A DNA stretch of 35,254 nt from positions 25,001-60,254 of the forward strand of contig JAQGDQ010001132.1 in the NCBI GenBank assembly GCA_030141605.1, given 5' to 3'. A program made the translations under genes and the position numbers. The stretch is from Tubiluchus corallicola (taxonomy: Eukaryota; Priapulida; Priapulimorpha; Priapulimorphida; Tubiluchidae). Below, in pieces: positions 1 through 10,700 of the stretch. The notes below the pieces were generated by a model, which was not told the origin of the DNA, searched no databases, and saw nothing but the letters and a program-made list of their open reading frames with translations. The stretch's first letter is position 1. Each line of letters begins with the position of its first letter.

Positions 1-215
1 TGAAGTAATAATGGTATAGAGTGACGTAGCAATGGCAATGAGTGACGTAGTAATGGTATTGAGTGACGTAGTAATGACAATGAGTGACGTAATAATGACA
101 ATGAGTGACGTATTAATGGCAATGAGTGACGTAGTAATAGTATTGAGTGACGTAGCTATGGCATTAGGTGACGTAATAATGGCAATGAGTGACGTCGTAA
201 CGAGACTGCAAACCT
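1..215. repeat. 21-bp minisatellite, about 10 copies
   Basis: A 21-bp unit (aatggcaatgagtgacgtagt and variants) repeats from the left edge to about 215. Each copy contains TGACGTA, a CRE/ATF-like half-site. Because 21 is a multiple of 3, one frame stays open to 247 and would encode a 7-residue repeat (MAMSDVV), but there is no splice context or non-repeat coding sequence, so I treat it as non-coding. The array continues beyond the window. Confidence 0.9.
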
Positions 216-905
216 ATCCTACAATTAACGGTTACTGTAGTAACTGATATTTACAAAAAACAAAGAGCAATATTCGATGTTCCAAAATTTTTCAACTGCT
301 TGTAATCATGTTTATATATATTTAATTTAGTTCTTAATGTTTTTGCATTGTGAACTTTGCATAAATTTTATAATTTTCTAAATATTTGTATATAATTTAG
401 TTTTTACATGTATATTAGTTTGGTTGTGTAGGCCTATAATAATGACACGTTTGCTTTTTCTAAACTGGTTACATACAAATTTTTATGTAAATATAATTTT
501 AATTTCACGTTTACATTGTATGTAACATTTTAGCAATAAAGAATACCAATAATAGTAAATAATTGCTAAAGTACGTCGTATTATTGTTAAATAGAGCAGT
601 TATTACAATAAGAACGTATACTAATAATTACTGTAAGTAATCTCAATTGTCATGCAAAGTACAGTACACACCTCACAAGTTAAGTTATTTATTTTGTTTA
701 TTTAGATGATGCAGAATTGTTAAAATTATGTTAACAATTTGTTGGTATTTTTAATTTGTAAAGTAAAGAACAAGAATGACTTTACAATGTATTGTAAAAT
801 AAACAGTCATATTGGATTGCAAATTAACGTAGTCTACTGTACGTCTTGACTGAAGCAACTCTCAACTTTCACAAGCACAAAAAATCATTTCAACGTAAAC
901 GGTCA
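216..905. other. AT-rich stretch, no gene seen
   Basis: Strongly AT-rich sequence with short A/T runs and AATAAA-like hexamers. I see no long ORF, no recognisable domain and no repeat array. Confidence 0.6.
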
Positions 906-910
906 GATAT

Positions 911-1105
911 AAACAGACAGACAGACAGACAGACCAACAGACAGACATACATACATACAATACATACATACATACATACATACAACAATACATACATACA
1001 TACATACATACAACAATACATACATACGGTCGGATGGACGGACGGACGGACGGACATACATGCATGCATGCATGCATGCATGCAGACAGACAGACAGACA
1101 GACAG

Positions 1106-1169
<64 letters not shown>

Positions 1170-1196
1170 TCAGACAGACAGACAGACAGATAGACA
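911..1196. repeat. Compound tetranucleotide microsatellite
   Basis: Blocks of (CAGA)n, (CATA)n interrupted by CAACAATA, (CGGA)n, (CATG)n and again (CAGA)n follow one another. The ORFs across it on both strands are artefacts of the simple repeat. Confidence 0.97.
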
Positions 1197-1597
1197 AATA
1201 AAACCGTTATTTGCTAATTAAAAAGATTGTTAATTAAAAGCGTTAGTTTGTCCACGTCTCCAAACGTCCAATCACACTTCTGCTTTGCTCCTGCTGACTT
1301 CTCTGCTTTTGCCAGGCTCTGTACAAACTGTGAAATCAAAACAGTCCAGGGTCCAAGGATTTGGTTTTCAAGGACAGTGTTGTTGGCCTGACCAGCTTTG
1401 GATCTATAGTATCTTACCACTGAGAAATGCAAGCTACCTATTACCTGCCGTTGTATATGCATATTTTGATTTAAACATCCACACTGAAGCAGAATTTACA
1501 GCGGGTTTGAATATTATGCTATCAAGTTTAATTCAACGAGTACAGTGCCAGCGCTAGGAATTATTCGAAGTCTAGAATAATCGTTTCGTGAAAATTA
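1197..1597 (+). promoter_or_regulatory. 5' flank / putative 5'UTR and promoter of the sulfotransferase gene
   Basis: About 400 bp between the microsatellite and the sulfotransferase start codon. A CCAAT box lies at 1268-1272. No convincing TATA box is seen and the transcription start is unknown. Short ORFs on both strands here have no recognisable domain. Confidence 0.3.
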
Positions 1598-1742
1598 ATG
1601 ATGTCAAACGACGATCTTCCCAGCCCTAGAGTGCGATACGAGGACATTATTTTAAGCAGTTACATGGTGCCTCATATGCCAGCAGTGAGAAGCCTCAAAC
1701 TCAGAGAAGATGACGTAATAATTGTGACGTTTCCAAGATCGG
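1598..1742 (+). CDS. Sulfotransferase exon 1
   Basis: Encodes the N-terminus through the first half of the PAPS 5'-phosphosulfate loop (VTFPRS). The donor is GTAAGT at 1743, phase 1. Intron 1 (1743-3016) holds short (TA)n runs near 1790, 2010 and 2310 and a repeat copy at 2487-3016. Confidence 0.88.
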
Positions 1743-4700
1743 GTAAGTGTTGATCACATGCTGCAAGTTAACGAATATCTAATACGCATATATATATATA
1801 TACATATGTATAATAATCTTTAACTGCCATAAAAAATGGATATTCATAACTATAAAAGCATAAAAGAACATCGCATCATGAGAATAAAATTCACAAAACT
1901 GTTGAAGGCAAATGCGTCCAGTGCAAACTAAAAACTACTGTGCCAAAAATTTAATATAACAAAATATACATTATAATGTTACACGGAAATTATAATAGAC
2001 TATATAAAATATATATATATAATTTAAAATGGACGTGGGTAAATAAAATTTGCGGATGAATATATATTATCGTTTACGTATGTAGGGTTTTCAAAACGAT
2101 TTAAGGTATGTATTTTTAATTTTGATTTGAATTCATCGAAAGACTTGATTTGTTTTAAATTTGATGGCAGGGTATTCCAAAGTTGAACTCCTTGTTTAGT
2201 GATAGAATTGTTGCCGTATTTGTTATTAGTGCTTGCATACTAATGGTATATATAGTCCATGCATATGTGTGTTCGTATATATAACATGTACATATAACTA
2301 TAAATATATATATATATATATATAGGGTTGCCAGATGTCCCTTATATTTAGATATTTACTTATAAGTGATAGTATATGTGTTATTATTATTATATGTGCT
2401 CCTGTTGTGACCTGGCAATACTTCGCCCAAGAGTTCATGCATTAAGCTTTACTTGACAAACTTTTCAGTACCTAGCTAAATCAAACTTGATATCATTCTA
2501 ATTTACGATCCAAAATATGCATTTTCTTGTCTATAAAAGTTAGCACTTGTTCCTTATATTTGAATAATTAGCTTTGAAACTTAATTAACGACAACCGAAC
2601 ACAACTACTGCTTACGTCAGAAACTAACCACAGTTTGTGCAATGGCAGGCGTCTTCCCATGCGCATCAAGCACATTTGGATAGGTCATAGAGTAATGTTT
2701 AAACGCATGATGTCACGAATAACGGCCTTTACATCATATGACGTCAGGAACTAACCCTGCAGTTCATGATCATGCTTATCACGGTACCACCTTCTATTTG
2801 TCGGCCACGCGAACGTGACAAAAAGGCGCCGTTGCCAATCTTAGTAGATTCACTGAGCCGCGCCGTAGCTTTGAAAGTTTACCGAAATTTGAGTATCCGA
2901 GGTAATTATTATTTAATCTAAGCTTTGATTTAAAATAAGCTATTGTAGTTTTCAATATTTTAGAGCATTCTTTATTCTGCACTCGTGTTTACACAATCAT
3001 CCGGTTTTCCTTTAAGGTACAACGTGGATGCAAGCCATTGTCTGGCTAATCATGAATGATTGTGACACAACATTCTATGGAGGCAAGTCAATTACAAGCT
3101 TGGTACCAATGTTGGAGTTCCCGCTCAATTTTTACGAAGACAAAATGGATGACATGCTCAGAGGTGAAGTGCCAATGTTTGACTGGGACTCACTCAAATC
3201 ACCTCGATTGTTTAAAACGCACATACCTCTACATTTGCTACCGGAAGACTTGCAAAGTAGAAAAGTGACCCCAAAGGTTTGTAGCATGAAAGCCGTCAGC
3301 GTAATCAGACACATTGTTACAGCAGCAGTATTATTATAATTTCATTACTATTACAAAAACAATATAATTAAGGGAACAATATAATTAGAGGAACAATATG
3401 TTTACAGGAACAATATAATTACAGGAACAATATAATTTCAGGAACAATATAATTATAGGAACAATATATTTACAGGAACAATATAATTATAGGAACAATA
3501 TAATTATAGGAACAATATAATTACAGGAACAATATATTTACAGGAACAATATAATTACAGGAACAATATAATTACAGGAACAGTCTGCAATGGTCTATCT
3601 GTTTCTGACTTGTAATCTATCTGTAGTGTGTATTAAGACCGGACGATTGATTAGACTCAATCTTATTTTAATTTACTGTCCAAAATATAAATTTTCTTGC
3701 CTATAAAAGTTAACAATTGTTTTTTATATTTTAATATTTAGCTTAGAAAGTTAATTAATGGCAACCGAACACAGCCATTGCTTACGCCAGAAACTAGCCA
3801 CAGTTTGTGCAATGGCAGGCGTCAAGCACGTTTGCGCAAGTGTTACTGCTTAAACGCGTGATGTCACGAACTTGGGGTTCTACGTCATATGACGTCAGAA
3901 ACTAACACCGCAGTTCAATAACATGGTTATCACTATACCGCCTTTTATTTGTCGGTCACGCGAATGCGACAAAAAGTCTGCCAATTTTTTTAGGCCAATC
4001 TTAGTAGATTGAAAAGCTTTAAAAGTTTATCAAAATTTGAGTAACTGAGGTAATTATTATTTAAACTAAACTTTGACCGAAAAAAAGCTGTTGCAGTTTT
4101 CAATATTTTAGAGCATTTTTCATTCTGAACTAATGATTACACAATCGTCCGGTTTTCTTTTAAGTCTGTTGGTACAGGTGAAAATGTTATCAATATAAAA
4201 CAACCTAAATTTCAACTATCTCTGCTATTTGCAGATGATATGTATAACAAGGAATCCCAAGGACGTCGTGGTTTCGTTCTTTCATTTCTTGAGGAACATA
4301 AAGTATCCCTCGTTTCTGAAGAATGGCTATGATGACTACACGTTTGATCAGTTCTTCCACGACTTCTTCATTGCTGAGAATTGTTAGTTTGCTACCAGAA
4401 AAGAACTCTAGTTTATTGTCTATACTTAGCTGTGCAAGACATGCAGGAAAGCTGACGGACGCCATAATTATATATTTTCAAGAAGTAACCCCTTTAAATT
4501 CTTATTTGCGTAATAATTATTAGAAACATAAGCCTTTGAACAAAATATGTCACATAAACAGGGTCGACTCTAGGTAGTTTGACATCCTAGGCAAAAGCAG
4601 TTTATGCACGTCCTACTCAACGATCAGGGTCACCTATGGGTCACCCATCCAAGTAAAAACCAGGCTCTACGTTGCTTAACTTCGGTGACCAGACGAGAAC

Positions 4701-7700
4701 AGGTGTTTTCAACGTGATATGGCGGTTTTCTTGTATAATGTTGCAGTGAGTTATAGTGGTACCATATTATAGTGTGCCTGGTTAGTACTTGGATGGGTGA
4801 CCGCCTAGGTATACCAGGTGCTGTAGGCTTGCGGGATGCCCACACTGTATCTCGACACTAGGCAGAGGAGCTGCATAAGCAGCCAACGGCTAGAGGGCGG
4901 AGGAGGTCAAGTAACCCAACGGCCATGTGTAGAGGAGCGAACCTTCCACATCAGTGGAGTGGAGCCCCGAAGGCGGACCAGTGCAGCATGCTCACTGACT
5001 CCGGCACCTCCTGCAGCCAACCTGGAGCCAAACGTATCGCTCCGCTTTCCTTTGGACTACACCAAGGAGGAAAAGAGGGGTTCCTGTTGTCTGGGCAACT
5101 CGAAGTGATAAAGCTTATTCAGCTGGTTCACGTTATTACATTTTACTCAATATATTGATGCTGAAGCCAAATATTTAATTTCCTCGCAGACCTGCAGTAG
5201 TTTATGCCGGATTCATAACCAACAAAGTAGTGCATGGTCCATTTCGCCGTGAGTTTTCACCCTAAATTAAAATATTTTCTGTTCCACTGAGCATAGAATG
5301 TTGTTATTGCTTGAGTTAATGCTTTCTATAGCTAAAAATATTTTTTCTAGGTCAATACGGTTCTTACTGGAAGCATAACAAAGAGTTTTGGGAAATCCGT
5401 CATTGGGATAATGTCTTGTATTTACACTTTGAAACAATGCTAAAAGTAAATGGTTGAATTATTATTACAATTTTAAATCGAAGGAATATTTCTTTAGTAA
5501 AAAAATCAATTTTTGTAAACAATATAAGTATTCTTATGCTTAAGAAATTTAATGCTGTTCTAGCATCATGCAAGATCGCTGGCGCCATCTATTGGCGAAA
5601 CGGAAATCTTTTGGGCTGATGTTTCAACGTTTTATAATTTTTTCAGGATTTGAGAAGCCAGGTGAAAACTGTTGGAGAATTTTTGGGAAAAAAGTTGACA
5701 GAACATCAAATCGACACCATCATTGAAAAAACCACATTTTGTAAAATGAAAAGTGACACCCCAAGCTTAACGCATATTGAAAGAGGCGACTTTGCAATGT
5801 CAATGATGAGAAGAGGTGGGCTTCAAATTCTAATCATTTTTATGTTTTGCGACTTCGTTTTACGTATAAACAACTAGCCAATTAAAAACGTCTGATGATG
5901 TTTGTTTATTCACAGAGTGCCTTTTGCTAGTAAAATTTAACATGTAAGTGAAATAAGGTATTATTTCGTGTCGAACATTAAAGGAAAACCGGATCAAATC
6001 TTAAACAGTAGATCAAGACAACCCACTCTCCAAAATATTGAAAGGGAACAATGTATTTTTTAAAGAATGACTTACGTGAAATAAGCAGCTGATTTAGTAG
6101 AACCATTACAGTAATTTGGACATATTTTACATTTGAAATAAGCAGCTGAAGTAGTAAAACCATTACAGTAATTTGGACATATTTTACATTTGAAATAAGC
6201 AGCTGAAGTAGTAAAACCGTTACAGTAATTTGGACATATTTTACATTGGAAATAAGCAGCTGACGTAGTAGAACCGTTACAGTAATTTGGACATATTTTA
6301 CATTGGAAATAAGTAGCTGAAGTAGTAGAACCGTTACAGTAATTTGGACATATCTTACATTGGAAATAAGTAGCTGACGTGGTAGAACCGTTACAGTAAT
6401 TTGGACATATTTTACATTGGAAATAAGCAGCTGAAGTAGTAGAACCGTTACAGTAATTTGGACATATTTTACATTGGGAATAAGCAGCTGAAGTAGTAAA
6501 ACCGTTACAGTAATTTGGACATATTTTACATTGTAAATAAGCAGCTGAAGTGGTAGAACCGTTACAGTAATTTGGACATATTTTACATTGGAAATAAGCA
6601 GCTGAAGTGTGGCGAGTTTAATTCCAGTAAGGAAGATTGGTGTAACTACCAGCAGCGGTTAGAAGCGTGGATGAGAGCGAATAGTATTAATGACCAACAG
6701 AAGGTAGATGTTTTCTTGTCATTAATTGGTCCGGAAGCGTTTAGCTTAGTGTCCTCTCTTGTAACGCCAGATCCGGTGAATACGAAAACTTATGTGGAAC
6801 TGACAAATAAATTATCGGATTATTATAAACCACGCCGTAATAAGATAGCCGAGAGACTAAGGCTCCGTGACAGAAAACAGCGTGAAGGTGAATCCATTGC
6901 GGAATATATTGTAGAGCTACAGAAATGCAGTAAATATTGCGAATTTTCAGCTCAAGAGCTGTCTGACAACTTGCGTGACACTTTTGTGTGTGGGCTTCGT
7001 GCTGGATTAATACAAAAGAAATTATTGGAAAGCTCTGATTTAACGTGGAATACAGCTCGGGCGATAGCATTAAATATGGAGGCAGCTACACGAGACACAA
7101 GTACACTTTCTGGCAGCGGATATGGTTCATCCGAGGTAAACTACACTGGAAGAGGTAAAAATTTGAGAAGGAAATTGGTAAAACCTAGTTACCCGATGAC
7201 TGTAAATAAACTGCATGTTTCAAGTAAATGTGGTCGGTGTTTGGGTGCGCATGAGGCATGGAGATGTCAGTTTAGGAATGCCAAATGTTATAAATGTTCA
7301 AAAATTGGGCATATCGCAAAGGTATGTAGAAGTGGACGTGGTTCTGGACGTGGAAGTGGACGTGGACTACCTGGAAATACCAATAGTGTTAATCCAGACA
7401 GTGATTGTGCTGACGTGGTTCAAATTAGTTCCTTGTATAATCTTGGTACAGCAAAAAGTGCTACTACAAATGAGTACCAAGTGAGTGTCATTGTGAACAG
7501 GAAGCCAGTTTTGTTTACAGTAGATACTGGAGCTATGGTATCAGTTGTATCAGAAACTGAGTATCAGGAAAAATTTTCTATTCTGCCTTTGCAACGCACT
7601 AATTTAAAACTTCGTAGTTACTGTGGTAATGAAGTACCGGTGTTAGGTCAAATACATGTTAGTGTGTGCTATGCAGGTCAGCAAGTGACCCTTCCACTTG

Positions 7701-10700
7701 TTGTGGTTAAAGGTGATCGTGTTCCGTTGTTGGGACGAAACTGGTTGCAGCATCTTAAGCTAAATTGGTCTGAAATTTTTAACGTATATAAGCCTACATG
7801 TGGTGCCACAGTTGATAGTGTGATGGAAAAACACAAGTCAGTTTTTCAGTCATGTAGTAAACCGATTGAAAGCTACAAAGCACACATTGAGCTTAAACAA
7901 GGTGCAAGACCTATATTTTGGAGACCACGACCAGTACCGTATGCTCTTAAGGATGCTGTGGATGAGGAGTTAACCCGGTTAGAAAATAATGGTATTATAA
8001 AGAAAGTGGAAAATAGCAAATGGGCTGCTCCAATAGTGGTTGTCCCCAAAAAGAAAACTGGGAAGGTCAGGATTTGTGGTGATTATAAGGTTACAGTAAA
8101 TCAGGTGGTGGAAGACGAACCGCATGATTTTCCGATAACAGCTGATATGTTTGCGACCCTATCAGGTGGTAAAATTTTTACCAAGTTGGATTTAAAAAAT
8201 GCGTATCAACAGCTAGAACTAGATGAAGAGTCTAAAGAATTACTGACTGTGAACACTCATCGAGGCCTTTACCAGTATCAACGTCTTGCTTTTGGTGTGA
8301 AAACTGCGCCAGCAATTTTCCAGAAAATGATGGATAAAATTTTGTGTGGTGTTGAGCATACATGTTGTAAAATAGATGATATTTTAATTAGTGCACGTGA
8401 TGACAAGGAGCATGTTAAATTGCTAGATAATGTACTTACTAGATTAGCTAACCATAATATACATCTAGGCAGAGATAAATGTTATGTAGGTGTTCAAAGT
8501 ATTGAATTTTTAGGTCATATGATTGAGCCAGCTGGAGTTAGACCTACCGAAGAAAAGGTAGAAGCCATTATTAAAGCTAAAACTCCCAGAAATGTTTCTG
8601 AGCTTAGATCATTCTTAGGTATTGTAAATTACTACTCACATTTCTTGCCTGATTTATCAACTACCTTTGCTCCTTTGTACCAGTTGTTGCAAAAAGGTGT
8701 TCCATGGAAATGGTCATCAGAGTGTGACAGTGCACTAGGTAAAGTTAAACAGTGCTTAACTAGTGATTCATTGCTAGTGCACTATGATTTAAAGAAGCCA
8801 CTCACCTTGGCATGTGATGCTTCACCATTTGGTGTTGGTTGTGTCATATCGCACATCATGGAAAATGGCGAAGAACGTCCGATTGCTTATGCGTCTAGAA
8901 CCTTGACAGCTGCAGAGAAGGGTTACAGTCAGATTGAAAAGGAGGCACTTGGCATAGTGTATGGTGTTCAGAAGTTTCACAAATATTTGTATGGGCGGCA
9001 TTTTACATTGTATACCGATCATAAGCCTTTGACTGCCATCTTTGGGCCAAAAACAGCTGTGCCTACTCTTGCTGCGTTAAGACTACAGCGTTGGTCTTTA
9101 ATTCTTATGGGCTATGAATATGACATCCGTTACAGGAAGTCAAGTGAGCATGAAAATGCTGATACCTTGTCTACGTTTCCATTATCTGGTTGTACTTTAG
9201 CAACTGAGTTGGATGTTAATTATTTTTCTTATGTAAATGATTTGCCAGTTACAGCAAAGAGTATCAGTGAAGAATCTCGTAAAGATCCTGTTTTGTCTAG
9301 AGTATGGTATCATGTCATGAACGGTTGGCCGGCTCAGGTAGATCAAAATAGTCCTTTAATGCCTTATTTTCTTAGACGCCATGAGTTGTCTAATGACAAT
9401 GGTTGTCTTCTTTGGGGGTTACGTGTCATTATACCACCCCATTTCCAGTCTCAACTACTTGACGAATTGCACCGTGAGCATTTTGGAATGGTACGTATGA
9501 AAGCTTTAGCTCGTTCTTATTTTTGGTATCCTGGCTTAGATGCTGATATCGAAAATTTAGTAAAAGGCTGTAGTGTATGCCTTAGTGTTAGAAATAATCC
9601 AGTGCGTGCACCAGTAATTCCTTGGAAATTTCCGTCTGTGGGAGAGAGTGCACATTGATTTCTTTGAGATTGATGGGAAGCATTTCCTTATCTTGGTTGA
9701 TGCCTATTCTAAATGGTTAGAGATACAGTATATGCCATCTACAACTTCTACGAGAACAATCGAAGTACTTGGTACTTGGTTTGCTTCTTTTGGGCTACCT
9801 GTTGAATTAGTATCTGACAATGGGCCTCAACTGGTATCTGAAGAGTTTGAGAACTTCTTGAAATCAAATGGTGTAAAATATTCTGTTTCTCCTATTTACC
9901 ATGCACAGAGTAATGGTGCTGCTGAACGTAATGTTCAAACTGCAAAATTAGCTTTAACTAAATGCATGATGGAAGCTAAGAATATACCTTACATGACTAT
10001 TTGTAAAATGCTGAATAACTTTTTACTTACTTATAGGAATACTCCACATAGTACAACTGGACGTAGTCCAGCAGAACTTATGTTGCAGAGAATGCCTAGA
10101 ATTAGATTTAGTATGTTAAAGCCAGATTTAAGAGAGGAAGTGGTTAGTAAGCAGGAGAAAACAGTTGATCATGATAAAACTGTTCGTGAATTCTCTGTAG
10201 GTGAGACAGTTAGGGTGAGGAATCACCGTGGAGGTGTGCTTAAGTGGGACATTGGCAAAGTTCTAAAGAGAATTGGTATTGTTAGGTACAGAGTTAAGAT
10301 TGGTTATCAGGTTAAGCATATACATGTAAATCATATGCTGAAAAGTGGAGAATTCGTTAAGGATGATGATTGTGTAAAATTGGATGGGTCTACAGATGAT
10401 GTAATCGAAGTTCCAGTTACTCAGCCTGTGGCTGAATCTGAAACATTGCCTGTAAAAGATTCAAGTTCCATTGCTGAATCAGTTAAAAATTATGATGATG
10501 ATTTGCCGACTGTAGACAAACCTTCAATTTTTGAAGAAAATCATCCAGTAACGGTATTGCCTAAACCACCTGTAGAACCTGTTAGACGATCCAGTAGAAT
10601 CAGGAAGGCTCCTGATAGGTTGATTGAGTCTGTGTGATTTGTTTGCAAATCGGTACCTTAATTGAAATAATTTAGTACTGATTTGGAATTTCTGTATTAG

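Noticed and set aside
846-1197. ORFs on both strands over the CAGA/CATA microsatellite
   Set aside because: They translate simple repeats (RQTDRQTD, CLSVCLSV); no coding evidence.
2325-2430. Possible very short MITE with TTGCCAG ends
   Set aside because: Only about nine bases match between ends and there is no target duplication.
6572-6609. Native start of the gypsy gag ORF in the minisatellite
   Set aside because: There is no ATG in frame between the TAG at 6554 and gag; the open frame through the minisatellite is a junction accident.
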